Below the pieces are notes generated by a model that ran no database searches, was not told the origin of the DNA, and was given only the letters and a program-made list of their open reading frames with translations. DNA of 52,077 nt from an uncultured beta proteobacterium (GTDB lineage: Bacteria > Pseudomonadota > Gammaproteobacteria > Burkholderiales > Burkholderiaceae_C), in contig CAIUDG010000103.1 of the NCBI GenBank assembly GCA_903897925.1, forward strand, positions 1-52,077, written 5' to 3'. Both the position numbers and the translations under genes were made by a program. Of the stretch, positions 15,813-25,166 are shown one piece after another. The first letter of the stretch is position 1; each line of letters starts with the position of its first letter.

Positions 15813-18572
15813 ATGCCTGACGTGACCGATTCGCGACCTGATCCCGACGTTCTGCTGGCGCAATTGCGCGATGAAGATCGCGCCGTGGTGCGCGGCAAGT
15901 TGCGGATTTATTTCGGTGCCAGTGCCGGCGTCGGCAAGACCTACGCCATGCTCAGCGCGGCGCAGCGCGCGCAGCGCGCTGGCGCTGTGGTGCTGGTCGG
16001 CGTGGTGGAAACCCATGGCCGCAAGGAAACCATGGAGATGCAGGCCGACTTGCAGCAGCTGCCCTTGCGTGAAATGCCGTACCGGGGCCAGGTGCTGCGC
16101 GAGTTCGACCTCGATGCGGCGCTGCAAGCGCGCCCGCAAATTCTGCTGGTGGATGAACTGGCGCATTCGAATGCGCCCGGCTCGCGCCATCCGAAACGCT
16201 GGCAGGATGTGCAGGAATTGCAGGACGCCGGCATCGATGTCTGGACTGCGCTGAACGTGCAGCACCTGGAAAGTCTGAATGGCACCGTCGGCGCCATTAC
16301 GGGCATCCGCGTCAATGAGACGGTGCCGGACACGGTGCTCGATGGCGCCGATGAAGTGATTCTGGTTGACGTCACGGCGGACGAATTGCTGGAGCGCCTG
16401 AAGGCCGGCAAGGTCTATGTGCCGCACCAGGCGGAACGCGCTTCGAAGAATTTTTTCCGCAAGGGCAATCTGTTTGCCTTGCGCGAAATTGCCTTGCGTC
16501 GCACCGCTGAGCACGTGGGCGACGATGTGCGCAGCTACCGCGAACTGAAGATGCGCAACCGGCACAGCCAGACCAGCACCACACCGGCATGGAACACCTC
16601 GGGCGAGATGCTGGTGTGTGTCGGGCCGGGCGCCGGCGCTGAGCATGCCGTGCGCAGTGCGGCGCGGCTGGCCGGCCAACTGAATGCGCGCTGGCATGCG
16701 GCCTATGTGGAAACCAATGCCCTGCAACGTTTGCCGGCCTCGGTGCGCGACCGCACCCTCACGGTTCTGAAACTGGCCGAAGAACTGGGCGCCAGTACGG
16801 CGGTGCTCAGTGGCGACAGCGTTGCCGATGAAATCATCCAACATGCCCAGGCCCTGAACTGTGCCACGCTGGTGCTGGGCCGTCCCAGTGTCGCCGGCTG
16901 GCATGGCTTGGCCCGGCTGGTGCGTCCAACCCTGACCCGTCAGCTGGCAACGTTGGCGCCGACGCTGGACATTATCGAGATTGGCAACTCGGACAGCACC
17001 CGAAGGCTGCAGGTAAACATGGCGCAGGCGCGTGACAACGACATCGACGTCGACAGCCTGGGCATGGCCGAGATGCCGCGCTATGCGCTGGCGGTTGCCG
17101 CCTGCATTCTGACCACCTTGCTGACCTGGCCGCTGGCGCAGCGCCTCGACCTGGCCAACATCGTGATGCTGTTTTTGTTGTGCGTGGTGTTGGTCGCGGT
17201 GCGGCTCGGGCGTGGGCCGTCGATGCTGGCGGCCTTTGTGTCGGTGCTGGCCTTCGATTTCTTTTACGTGCCGCCGCGCTTTTCGTTTGCCGTGTCCGAC
17301 GTGCAGTACCTGCTGACGTTTGGGGTGATGTTGGCGGTCGGTTTGCTGATTGGCCAATTGACCGCCAATCTGCGTTTTTCCGCCCGCGTGTCGGCCAGCC
17401 GTGAGCGCCGTGCACAGTCGCTGTTTGAACTGGCGCGCGACCTGTCTGCGGCGCTGCAGACCGATCAGGTGGTGGAGCTGGGTGAAGCGGCGGTCTGTCG
17501 GACCTTTGGCGGTGCGGCAAAAATATTCCTGCCCGACGCCAGTGATCGCCTGGCGCTGGGCGGCAACCTGCCGCCGGAGCTGGATGCCAGCTTGGCCGAC
17601 TGGTCGTTTCACAATGGGCAGCGCGCAGGCATGGCCACCGGCACCTTGCCGTCCAGTGCCTGGCATTTTGTGCCCCTGAAGGCGCCCATGCGCAACCGTG
17701 GCGTGCTGGCGCTGCAGCCGCGCAATCCGCGCTGGTTGTTGATACCCGAGCAAGTGCAGCAACTCGAAACGCTGGCACGCCAGGTGGCGATTGCCGTGGA
17801 GCGCGTGCATTACGTAGAAGTAGCGCAGTCGGCGGTGGTGCAGATGGAGTCCGAGCGCTTGCGCAACACCTTGCTGGCGGCGATGTCGCACGATGTGCGC
17901 ACCCCGCTGACGGCCCTGGTCGGGCAGGCCGAAGCCCTGGCCGGCGCCAGCACCCTGACGCCGGAGCAACGTGCCAGTGCCGAATCAATCAGCCGGGAAG
18001 CCCATGAGCTGAGTGCCCTGGTCAGCAATTTGCTGGAAATGGCGCGCCTGGAAAGCGGCAAGGTCGAGCTGCGCCGCGAGTGGCAGTCGGTCGAGGAAGT
18101 GGTGGGGGCGGCGATTCGCGCGGCACGCCATGCCCTGGGCACCTTGCACGTGCAGACGCATATTCCCGGGGACTTGCCGCTGGTCGATTTCGACGCCAGC
18201 CTGATGGAGCGTGTGCTGGTCAATTTGCTGGAAAATGCCGCCAAATATGGCGTCACCGAGCGCGCCCAGGACCCGGCCGTGGTCATCACGGCGGCGGTCA
18301 CATCGACCACGCTGGAACTGAAAGTGCGTGACTTCGGCCCCGGTCTGCCGCATGCCGACAAGGGCCGCGACATCGACCTGTTTGAAAAATTCACGCGCGG
18401 CAAAAGCGAGTCGGCAACCCGTGGCGTCGGCTTGGGACTGGCGATTTGCAAAGCCATTGTGCAGGCCCACCGGGGCCAGATCAGTGCCGCAGCGGCAGCC
18501 GGTGGCGGCGCCGAATTTACCCTGAGCCTGCCCCGCGTAGCGCCGCCGACGCTGCCGGATGCCAGCTCCTGA
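15813..18572 (+). CDS. kdpD: Sensor histidine kinase KdpD
   Basis: KdpD senses potassium limitation and phosphorylates KdpE. The 919-residue protein has the standard order: N-terminal KdpD domain with Walker A GASAGVGKT (35-43), a universal-stress-type domain (about 265-385), four closely spaced membrane helices (about 410-510), a GAF-like region, the dimerisation domain with phospho-acceptor in MSHDVRTPLTAL (about H693), and the ATPase domain with NLLENAAKYG and GVGLGLAICK. It lies in the same transcription unit as kdpC. The long open frames on the opposite strand are coding shadows. Confidence 0.96.
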   Translation: MPDVTDSRPDPDVLLAQLRDEDRAVVRGKLRIYFGASAGVGKTYAMLSAAQRAQRAGAVVLVGVVETHGRKETMEMQADLQQLPLREMPYRGQVLREFDLDAALQARPQILLVDELAHSNAPGSRHPKRWQDVQELQDAGIDVWTALNVQHLESLNGTVGAITGIRVNETVPDTVLDGADEVILVDVTADELLERLKAGKVYVPHQAERASKNFFRKGNLFALREIALRRTAEHVGDDVRSYRELKMRNRHSQTSTTPAWNTSGEMLVCVGPGAGAEHAVRSAARLAGQLNARWHAAYVETNALQRLPASVRDRTLTVLKLAEELGASTAVLSGDSVADEIIQHAQALNCATLVLGRPSVAGWHGLARLVRPTLTRQLATLAPTLDIIEIGNSDSTRRLQVNMAQARDNDIDVDSLGMAEMPRYALAVAACILTTLLTWPLAQRLDLANIVMLFLLCVVLVAVRLGRGPSMLAAFVSVLAFDFFYVPPRFSFAVSDVQYLLTFGVMLAVGLLIGQLTANLRFSARVSASRERRAQSLFELARDLSAALQTDQVVELGEAAVCRTFGGAAKIFLPDASDRLALGGNLPPELDASLADWSFHNGQRAGMATGTLPSSAWHFVPLKAPMRNRGVLALQPRNPRWLLIPEQVQQLETLARQVAIAVERVHYVEVAQSAVVQMESERLRNTLLAAMSHDVRTPLTALVGQAEALAGASTLTPEQRASAESISREAHELSALVSNLLEMARLESGKVELRREWQSVEEVVGAAIRAARHALGTLHVQTHIPGDLPLVDFDASLMERVLVNLLENAAKYGVTERAQDPAVVITAAVTSTTLELKVRDFGPGLPHADKGRDIDLFEKFTRGKSESATRGVGLGLAICKAIVQAHRGQISAAAAAGGGAEFTLSLPRVAPPTLPDASS

Positions 18573-18588
18573 AGAAAGCCCACGCAAG

Positions 18589-19302
18589 ATGTCCGAGCCG
18601 ATTGCCATACTGATTGAAGACGAACTGCAGATCCGCCGCTTTGTGCGCGCAGCACTGGAGGCCGAAGGCTGGCAGGTGTTTGAGGCCGAGACCGCACGCC
18701 GTGGCCTGAGCGAAGCCGGCACCCGCAAGCCCGACCTGCTGGTGCTGGATCTGGGTTTGCCGGACGGCGACGGAATCGACCTGATCCGCGATGTGCGCGG
18801 CTGGTCCAGCGTGCCGATTCTGGTGCTGTCGGCGCGCCACAGCGAACAGGAAAAAATCGCCGCACTGGACGCCGGCGCGGACGACTATCTGACCAAACCC
18901 TTTGGCGTTGGCGAGCTGCTGGCGCGGGTGCGCGCCAATTTGCGCCGGCATCGCCACAGCGCCGGCGAAACCGGCGCGGGCGGCACCGATCTGGCCGCAG
19001 TGTTTCGCTTTGGCACGGTGGAAGTGGATCGGCAAAACCGCCTGGTGCGGCGCGACGGACAAGACGTGCACCTGACGCCGATTGAATACCGCCTGCTGAC
19101 GGTGCTGATCGCCAATGCCGGGCGTGTGTTGACACACCAGCAATTGCTGCGCGAAGTCTGGGGTCCGTCGCACGTTGAGCAGAGCCACTATCTGCGCATT
19201 TACATGGGGCACCTGCGGCAAAAGCTGGAAGTCGATCCGAGCCAGCCACAGTTTCTGCTCACCGAAACCGCCGTCGGCTACCGCCTGCATCTGGACACCT
19301 AG
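18589..19302 (+). CDS. kdpE: Response regulator KdpE
   Basis: KdpE is an OmpR/PhoB-type regulator that activates kdpFABC. The receiver domain has the acidic pair in IEDE (residues 10-11), the phospho-acceptor Asp about 54 in LVLDLGLPDG, and Lys in LTKPFG. The winged-helix domain occupies about residues 135-235 (LTPIEYRLLTVLIANAGRVL). The start at 18589 gives an N-terminus like other KdpE proteins; ATG 18559, inside the end of kdpD, would add 10 residues and allow coupling. Its probable target is the T-rich box at 10990-11008. Confidence 0.95.
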   Translation: MSEPIAILIEDELQIRRFVRAALEAEGWQVFEAETARRGLSEAGTRKPDLLVLDLGLPDGDGIDLIRDVRGWSSVPILVLSARHSEQEKIAALDAGADDYLTKPFGVGELLARVRANLRRHRHSAGETGAGGTDLAAVFRFGTVEVDRQNRLVRRDGQDVHLTPIEYRLLTVLIANAGRVLTHQQLLREVWGPSHVEQSHYLRIYMGHLRQKLEVDPSQPQFLLTETAVGYRLHLDT

Positions 19303-19308
19303 GCACTT

Positions 19309-19333
19309 GGGCCGCCCGGGGCCGGCGGCGCCC
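19309..19333. terminator. GC-rich hairpin between kdpE and kup
   Basis: GGGCCGCC (19309-19316) can pair with GGCGGC(G)CCC (19324-19333), with one bulge and a 7-base loop. It sits in the 37-base space between two convergent genes, so it may act as a bidirectional terminator, though no T run is present. Confidence 0.4.
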
Positions 19334-19339
19334 AGTACT

Positions 19340-21208
19340 TCAGATTTCGATTTTCGAGCCGAGCTCGACCACTGCATTGTTTGGCAAACGCAGGAAATCG
19401 GCGGCAGCGCTGGCGCTGCGGTGCATCTGGGCGAAGATTTTTTCGCGCCACGGTGCCATTTCCTTGCCAATGGTCGGAACAATGATGTCGCGCGACAGGA
19501 AGTAACTGGTGCTCATGGGGTCCAGCGGGCAACCATGTTCGACGATTTGCGCCAAGGCCTTGGGCACATCAGGCTCGTCCATGAAGCCAAATTTGACCAC
19601 CACCTGCCAGCAATCGTGGCCGAGTGCCGTTACCAGGACCTGGTCTTGCAAAGGAACGCGTGGCACTTCCTGGTTTTCCACCGTCAGAAACAGGTTGTTC
19701 TTGTGCAGGATTTTGTTGTGCTTCAGGTTGTGCAGCATGGCGTTGGGAACGATGCCCAGGCTGGCCGTCAGAAATACCGCGGTGCCTTCGACGCGTTTGG
19801 GGGGCGCATAAAACACGGCGTCGAGAAACGACGCCAGGTCCAGCGCTTCGTCGCGCATTTTGCTGGACAGCAGCTGGCGGCCATCTTTCCAGGTGGCCAG
19901 AATCACGTACAGACCGGCCGCCATGGTCAGCGGGAACCAGCCGCCATCAACCACCTTGAGCAGATTGGAGGCAAAGAACAGGAAGTCGACGGCAAAGAAG
20001 AAGGTCGTAGCCAGCAGGCACAGCGGCAGTGGCAGACCCCAGCCGTAGCGAATCACGAAGAAGGTCAGGACCGTGGTGATCACCATCACCAGACTGACCG
20101 ATATGCCGTAGGCCGCTGCCAGGGCGCTGGACGAACCAAAAAACACCACCGCGGTGACCACGCCGATCAGCAAGGCCAGGTTCACTGCCGGCACATAAAT
20201 CTGGCCGGTGTCGTGTTCCGAGGTGTGAATAATCGACAGACGCGGCAGGTAGCCGAGCTGAATGGTTTGCTTGGTGGCCGAAAAGGCCCCTGAAATCAGG
20301 GCTTGCGAAGCAATCACCGTGGCCGCCGTGGCCAGCACCACCATCGGCATGGTGGCCCACTGCGGCAACATGATGAAAAAGGGATTTTCAATCGCCTTCG
20401 GATTGGCCAGCACCAGCGCGCCCTGCCCGAAGTAGTTCATTATGAGTGCCGGCATCACCATGGAAAACCAGGCCAGCCGGATCGGTGTCTTGCCAAAATG
20501 TCCCATATCGGCATACAGCGCTTCGGCGCCGGTGACACACAGAAATACTGCACCCAGGGTGACGAACGCCAGTTGCGGATGGTCAAAGGCAAACAGGAAG
20601 CCGTAGTAGGGCGAGATGGCTTTCAGCACCGACGGGTTGTCCCAGATCGGCCCGATGCCGGTCAGCGCAATGGTAAGAAACCACAGCACCATGATGGGGC
20701 CGAAAAATTTCCCCAGTTTGGCGGTACCGTGGCGCTGCGCCGCGAACAGGCCGAACAACACCGCCAGGGCTATCGGCAGCACATAAGGTTTGGCGGCCGA
20801 GGTGACGATTTCCAGGCCTTCCACCGCCGACAGCACAGAAATGGCCGGGGTGATGACGCCGTCGCCAAAAAACAGTGCCACGCCAAACACCCCCAGTGTC
20901 ATCAGCGTGCGGCGCATTTTCGGCAGGTCTTTGACTGACTGCGAGGCCAGTGCCAGCAAGGCCATCAGCCCGCCTTCGCCGTGGTTGTCGGCACGCATGA
21001 TCAGCACCACGTACTTGATCGACACAATCACCGCCAGGGTCCAGAAGAACAGCGACAGCAGCCCCAGGATATTCGCCTGTGTCACGGCGATGTGTCCGCC
21101 GACAAAGACTTGCTGGAAGGCGTACAGCGGCGAGGTGCCAATGTCGCCGTAGACCACGCCGATGGCGCCCAGGGTCAGGGTGGCCAGCGACGATTTCGAG
21201 CTATTCAT
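19340..21208 (-). CDS. kup: Low-affinity potassium transporter Kup
   Basis: Kup (TrkD) is a 12-helix inner-membrane K+/H+ symporter. The 622-residue protein begins [20 protein letters not shown] followed by [11 protein letters not shown], the family hallmark, and keeps a soluble C-terminal domain of about 170 residues. ATG 21208 places the first helix as in E. coli Kup; a GTG 15 bases upstream is an alternative. It converges on kdpE, placing a constitutive-type and an inducible K+ system side by side. Confidence 0.96.
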   Translation of the reverse strand: MNSSKSSLATLTLGAIGVVYGDIGTSPLYAFQQVFVGGHIAVTQANILGLLSLFFWTLAVIVSIKYVVLIMRADNHGEGGLMALLALASQSVKDLPKMRRTLMTLGVFGVALFFGDGVITPAISVLSAVEGLEIVTSAAKPYVLPIALAVLFGLFAAQRHGTAKLGKFFGPIMVLWFLTIALTGIGPIWDNPSVLKAISPYYGFLFAFDHPQLAFVTLGAVFLCVTGAEALYADMGHFGKTPIRLAWFSMVMPALIMNYFGQGALVLANPKAIENPFFIMLPQWATMPMVVLATAATVIASQALISGAFSATKQTIQLGYLPRLSIIHTSEHDTGQIYVPAVNLALLIGVVTAVVFFGSSSALAAAYGISVSLVMVITTVLTFFVIRYGWGLPLPLCLLATTFFFAVDFLFFASNLLKVVDGGWFPLTMAAGLYVILATWKDGRQLLSSKMRDEALDLASFLDAVFYAPPKRVEGTAVFLTASLGIVPNAMLHNLKHNKILHKNNLFLTVENQEVPRVPLQDQVLVTALGHDCWQVVVKFGFMDEPDVPKALAQIVEHGCPLDPMSTSYFLSRDIIVPTIGKEMAPWREKIFAQMHRSASAAADFLRLPNNAVVELGSKIEI

Positions 21209-21384
21209 GGGGTGTCCAGACACAGTTAGGGTGGGGCTCTGCAGATCCGCAATCCAGGTGCGCTATTGTGATCGAAATTGCGCTGGCTAAAAAAACAGGT
21301 TCCGCGGGCTTGGCGTGGCCCTGCAAACCGCCGCTCCGCCGGTGCCGGAGTGGGTGTTGGTATTGGTATTGCTGTTGGTAATGC

Positions 21385-21627
21385 TCAGTGCTTCATGCCG
21401 CAAAACTTGCCATAGGCGATGCCTTTGCAGGCCGCCAGCAGGGCACCTTCGCATTCGGCGTCGGGCTTGCCGGCGGCCAGGCATTTGGCGGCTTCGGCGT
21501 GCGCAGCGGAAATGCGCTGGTGTTTGGAAATGTCGTCCTGGGTTTCCGGGTTCAACGGTGCCGTGCTGGCGGCCCAGGCGGCGCTGGTCAGCGCCAGCAT
21601 GGCGATACTTATCAGCCATTTATGCAT
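21385..21627 (-). CDS. Small periplasmic Cys-containing protein, 80 residues
   Basis: The protein has a signal peptide (MHKWLISIAMLALTSAAWAA) and a mature part of about 60 residues with four cysteines, in AAKCLAAGKPDAECEGAL, LAACKG and GKFCGMKH. AGGTGA precedes ATG 21627. It begins 4 bases after the permease stop, so it is very probably the third gene of the ABC operon. The Cys spacing suggests two disulphides or a metal site; the final GMKH motif is distinctive. I recognise no named family. It could bind the transported substrate or sense it, but this is inference from the operon. Confidence 0.75.
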   Translation of the reverse strand: MHKWLISIAMLALTSAAWAASTAPLNPETQDDISKHQRISAAHAEAAKCLAAGKPDAECEGALLAACKGIAYGKFCGMKH

Positions 21628-21631
21628 GGGT

Positions 21632-22834
21632 TCACCTGGATTGAAGCAGTTCAAGGACACTGACCCGGTAGGCGCCAATGGCCGGCAGGATCGCCGCAGC
21701 CAGTGATATGCCACACGCCACAGCCGGTACCAGCCAGAGTTCGACCGGCCAGGCCAGGCCACCGATCAACAGCGAGTTGTCGAGTTCCAGCATCCAGCCA
21801 ATCAGCCGCGTCAGGGCCTGTCCACCCGCCACCCCGAGGATGGCGGAGAGCAGGCCTAGCCACAACGCCTCGCCCATCAGCAAGGCGGCAATGCGCGCCG
21901 GCGGCGCGCCCAGCATGCGCAGCAGCGCCAGATCGGCACGGCGTTCGCGCACCGCGTTCCACAGGGCGATGAAGACGCTCAGGCCAGCGGTCAGCAGCAG
22001 CACGCCGGCAAAGGCACGCAACACGTCGGTGCCGACGCCAAGCATGTTCAGCAGGCGCGAAATTTCCACCGCCGGGGCGGCTGCCTGCATGTCGGTGGTG
22101 GTGTTGACAAAGCGCGGAAAGCTCATCGCGGCGAGTGGCGTTTTGTACTGGACCAGCGCCATGGTGACTTCGCGTTCGTCTTCCATTACCTTGCGGTCTT
22201 CGGCGTCGACCGCGGTGTAGTCTTCGTGGACTTTCCAGACCGAGGCGGTATCGGTGACGATCAGGCGGTCGAGCACGGTGTCGCTGGGCGCCAGAATGCC
22301 GACCACGGTGTAGGGGTTGTCGCCATGCAGGTGGCCGCCTGCGTTCAGGCCGTGCGAGCCGACAAAGTGCTGCCCGACCTGAATGCCAAGTTTGCGCGCC
22401 ACGGTGGCGCCGATGACCACCTGCATCGGCGCATCCCAGAGCTGGCCTTGTGCCAGTTGTGCGCCGTAGTGGCTGATGTAGGCGTGCGAGCTGCCAACGA
22501 TGCGAAAGCCTTGAAAGTTGTCGCCCAAGCTGATCGGGATCACCGACTTCACCAGCGGATGCTGCTCCAGCGCTTTCATTGCCTTCAGCGAAATATTGCC
22601 TGGTGGCACATCAATATGGAACACGCCACACAGGATCAGCTGCATTGGGCTGCCCTTTGCACCGACCACGACATCAATCCCGGCCAGGTCTTTGTCAAAG
22701 GCCTTGTTGAGCTGAAAGCTGACCAGCAGCAGGAAGGTGATGGAGGCCAGTCCGAGACTGAGCAAAATGACATTCAGCGTTGCGCCCAGAGGTCTGGACC
22801 AGAGGTAGCGCCAGGACAGTGCGATAGTTTTCAT
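21632..22834 (-). CDS. ABC transporter permease, FtsX/MacB type
   Basis: The 400-residue protein has the FtsX layout: one N-terminal helix (LNVILLSLGLASITFLLLV), a large periplasmic domain (about 45-265), then three helices (about 270-395). The periplasmic part includes VVVGAKGSPMQLIL and FHIDVPPGNIS, a pattern I associate with a proteobacterial subfamily sometimes found in zinc-regulated operons, although no Zur-type gene is here. The substrate is unknown. It overlaps the ATPase gene by 4 bases (ATGA). Confidence 0.88.
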   Translation of the reverse strand: MKTIALSWRYLWSRPLGATLNVILLSLGLASITFLLLVSFQLNKAFDKDLAGIDVVVGAKGSPMQLILCGVFHIDVPPGNISLKAMKALEQHPLVKSVIPISLGDNFQGFRIVGSSHAYISHYGAQLAQGQLWDAPMQVVIGATVARKLGIQVGQHFVGSHGLNAGGHLHGDNPYTVVGILAPSDTVLDRLIVTDTASVWKVHEDYTAVDAEDRKVMEDEREVTMALVQYKTPLAAMSFPRFVNTTTDMQAAAPAVEISRLLNMLGVGTDVLRAFAGVLLLTAGLSVFIALWNAVRERRADLALLRMLGAPPARIAALLMGEALWLGLLSAILGVAGGQALTRLIGWMLELDNSLLIGGLAWPVELWLVPAVACGISLAAAILPAIGAYRVSVLELLQSR

Positions 22835-23511
22835 GGCTGGGTCGGCGCCATGGGGCGGGAAAGTTGCATAGATAGATAGCCAGGTTGTACTTTCGAGGCT
22901 GTGGAAATCAGTGGCGCCACGCGTGCATCGTGGGTCGCGATGACCAGTGTGGCGCCCTGCATGTGGGCGGTTTGCAGCAGCAGTTGTACCGCGTCGTGGG
23001 CGGCTTCGTCGTCCAGGCTGGCGGTGGGTTCGTCGGCCAGGATGACTTTGGGATCGAGCAACACGGCGCGCGCCAGCGCCACGCGCTGGGCCTGGCCGCC
23101 GGAGAGTTGTGCCGGCAGGCGTTTGGCCAGTGCCTCGACCCCGAGCTTCGCCAGGGTTGCGTGGATGCGTGGGGTGTCATGGGGCTGCTGGGCTGCCCAC
23201 TGTGCCATGGCCAGGTTTTGTTCTACCGTGAGCGCGGCGCTGAGGTGCAGCTTTTGCGGCAGAAAGCCAATGGTGCGGGCGCGCCAGGCGTCACTGGCCA
23301 CGCGGCTGAGCGGCTCCAGCTGCTGGCCGGCTACCGTCAGCGTGCCGGCGGCGGGGCGCACCAGGCCGGCCACCAGGGCCAGCCAGGTCGATTTGCCGCA
23401 ACCGGACGGGCCGCTGAGCAGCACCACCGCGCCCTGGGGCGCATCCAGATCGGCAAAGTGCAGCGCGGCAGCGCCCGGATAACTGAAACTCAGGTTCTGC
23501 GAAAGAATCAT
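22831..23511 (-). CDS. ABC transporter ATP-binding protein, LolD/MacB type
   Basis: The 226-residue protein has all ABC motifs: Walker A GPSGCGKST, the signature LSGGQAQRVALARA, Walker B VILADEP with the following TASLDD, and the switch His in THDA. It is the first gene of a three-gene operon with an FtsX-type permease and a small exported protein. Such pairs work as mechanotransmitters or lipoprotein/peptide exporters rather than as importers; no fusion protein or outer-membrane partner is encoded next to them. Confidence 0.92.
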   Translation of the reverse strand: MILSQNLSFSYPGAAALHFADLDAPQGAVVLLSGPSGCGKSTWLALVAGLVRPAAGTLTVAGQQLEPLSRVASDAWRARTIGFLPQKLHLSAALTVEQNLAMAQWAAQQPHDTPRIHATLAKLGVEALAKRLPAQLSGGQAQRVALARAVLLDPKVILADEPTASLDDEAAHDAVQLLLQTAHMQGATLVIATHDARVAPLISTASKVQPGYLSMQLSRPMAPTQP

Positions 23512-23647
23512 GCTTGGCTTGCGGAAAGTGAAAGGGTGAAGCGATGCCGATTGGACTGCATTTGCCTTAGGCGTGGATGAAATCAGCGCGGCAGAAACGC
23601 ATTTTTTTGTAAAGTTGCCAGGCTTTGGTGGCCGCTTGCGTGCGCCT

Positions 23648-23962
23648 TCAGGTGGCGCTGCGCGCCATTTGGACCTTCAGTCGAATTGAGTTAACCTCCC
23701 AGCCTTTGGAGCGCAGGTGCGCTTCCAGGGCGGGCAGCAGCTGCCGAATTTTGGCGGCAACGGCGACGTTGTCGAGCAGCAGGCACCACTGCGGTCCATC
23801 AATCGGGCCGGGTTTTACGCGGGCACGCAGGCTCGCCGGCAGCAGCGGCTCTATGCACTTGAGACGGGCGCTAGATTCGCTGGCCAGCTCGCACAGGCGC
23901 GCCAAAGCGGGCGTTTCCTGGGTGGCTTGCAGCAGTGTGAGCGAGTGGTGGCGGCGAATCAT
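23648..23962 (-). CDS. dciA: DciA, replicative helicase loader (DUF721)
   Basis: DciA loads the DnaB helicase in bacteria lacking DnaC. The 104-residue protein is all small domain, with features of the DUF721 family: ending of helix 1 ARLCELASES, a strand QWCLLLDNVAVAAKIRQLLP and the C-terminal strand NSIRLKVQMA. ATG 23962 gives the usual short form. It diverges from the M23 peptidase gene with only 24 bases between start codons, leaving no room for two separate classical promoters. Confidence 0.8.
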   Translation of the reverse strand: MIRRHHSLTLLQATQETPALARLCELASESSARLKCIEPLLPASLRARVKPGPIDGPQWCLLLDNVAVAAKIRQLLPALEAHLRSKGWEVNSIRLKVQMARSAT

Positions 23963-23986
23963 GGCCCGTGGGGCTAAGGATGGGAT

Positions 23987-25024
23987 ATGCAGTTGATTAT
24001 CACGGATGCCAGGCTCGCACGCAGCCATGTGATCCAGCTCAGCGGCTTGCGCCTGGTGTCGGTGCTGCTGGGCCTGTCGCTGACGCTGATGCTGGTGTCG
24101 GCCATTTTGTACCACTGGGTGATCCTCAAGGGTGCGCGCGAGGGCTGGCCGGTGATCAGCACGGTGGTCAAGTTCGTGGTGCGCGACGAAGAGGCCCAGC
24201 GTGACCGCTTCGTGCGCGAAAACATTGACGTGATGGCCAAGCGCCTGGGTGAAATGCAAGCCAAGATGTTGCAACTGGAATCCCTGGGCGAGCGCGTCTC
24301 CGGTCTGGCGGGCGTCAATCCAGCGGATATCAAAAGCCAAGCCGGGCAGGGCGGGGCACTGGTACGCGGTCATGCCATGAGCATGGATGAATTGCAGACC
24401 GCGCTGGCCGACCTGGACCAGCTGAGCAACCAGCGTACCGACGTGATGACGGTGATCGAATCGCGCCTGTTTGAGCAAAAAATCAAAAAAATGATGGTGC
24501 CGACCCAGGCCCCGGTGCAAACCGGCATTCTGGGCTCTACCTTTGGCTGGCGCATTGACCCCTTTACCGGGCGTACCGCGCTGCATACCGGGCTGGATTT
24601 CCCTTCGGAACCCGGCACGCCGATCTATGCGGCGGCCGGCGGCGTGGTGGTGACGCAGGAATACCACCCGCAATACGGCAACATGATCGAAATTGACCAC
24701 GGAAACGATCTGGTCACCCGGTATGGGCACTCGTCGCGGGTTTTTGTGAAAAAGGGCGACCTGGTCAAACGTGGCCAGAAAATTGCCGAGGTCGGCACCA
24801 CCGGGCGTTCCACCGGTCCGCATCTGCATTTTGAAGTGCTGGTGCAGGGCGTGCCCCAGGACCCGCAAAAATTTCTGAGCGCCGGCAGCCACGTCGCGCT
24901 GACCCAATTGGCCCAGGCGCCGAGTGCTCCGGCGCCACAAAAAGTGCTGGCGGCACCGGCGCCGACCGCAGCGCCAGCGCTTTCCGCGGCAAAGCCGGCG
25001 GCTGCGCGTCCGAGTCAACGCTAA
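23987..25024 (+). CDS. M23-family (LytM) peptidoglycan peptidase
   Basis: The 345-residue protein has one N-terminal membrane helix (about 22-47), a coiled-coil-like region with heptads (about 60-170) and a LytM metallopeptidase domain (about 195-295). The zinc motifs HTGLDF (near 200) and GPHLHFEV (near 278) are intact, so it is predicted to cleave peptide cross-links in peptidoglycan, or to activate amidases. The C-terminal 45 residues are Ala/Pro-rich (PAPTAAPALSAAKPAAARP). It lies directly upstream of secA, a linkage common in betaproteobacteria. Confidence 0.9.
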   Translation: MQLIITDARLARSHVIQLSGLRLVSVLLGLSLTLMLVSAILYHWVILKGAREGWPVISTVVKFVVRDEEAQRDRFVRENIDVMAKRLGEMQAKMLQLESLGERVSGLAGVNPADIKSQAGQGGALVRGHAMSMDELQTALADLDQLSNQRTDVMTVIESRLFEQKIKKMMVPTQAPVQTGILGSTFGWRIDPFTGRTALHTGLDFPSEPGTPIYAAAGGVVVTQEYHPQYGNMIEIDHGNDLVTRYGHSSRVFVKKGDLVKRGQKIAEVGTTGRSTGPHLHFEVLVQGVPQDPQKFLSAGSHVALTQLAQAPSAPAPQKVLAAPAPTAAPALSAAKPAAARPSQR

Positions 25025-25166
25025 AATCTGACCTTTGACAGTCCGCTCAGTTGCCAGTCCCCCGGGGTGCTTGTGATTTTTCGAACTGCCTCCATTTCAC
25101 TCTGATTAGAAAAAGGACTGCGCTGATCTGTCGTCCCATGTTGGGAACCAGGCCAGTCTTGCTTGC

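Noticed and set aside
15123..17969. Very long minus-strand frame opposite kdpC and kdpD
   Set aside because: It is an antisense shadow of high-GC genes; its Arg/His/Gln-rich sequence matches no family, while the plus strand encodes intact KdpC and KdpD.
21340..21384. Short GTTGGTATT-like repeats downstream of the small periplasmic gene
   Set aside because: The repeats are imperfect, few and short; no function or hairpin with a T run is supported.
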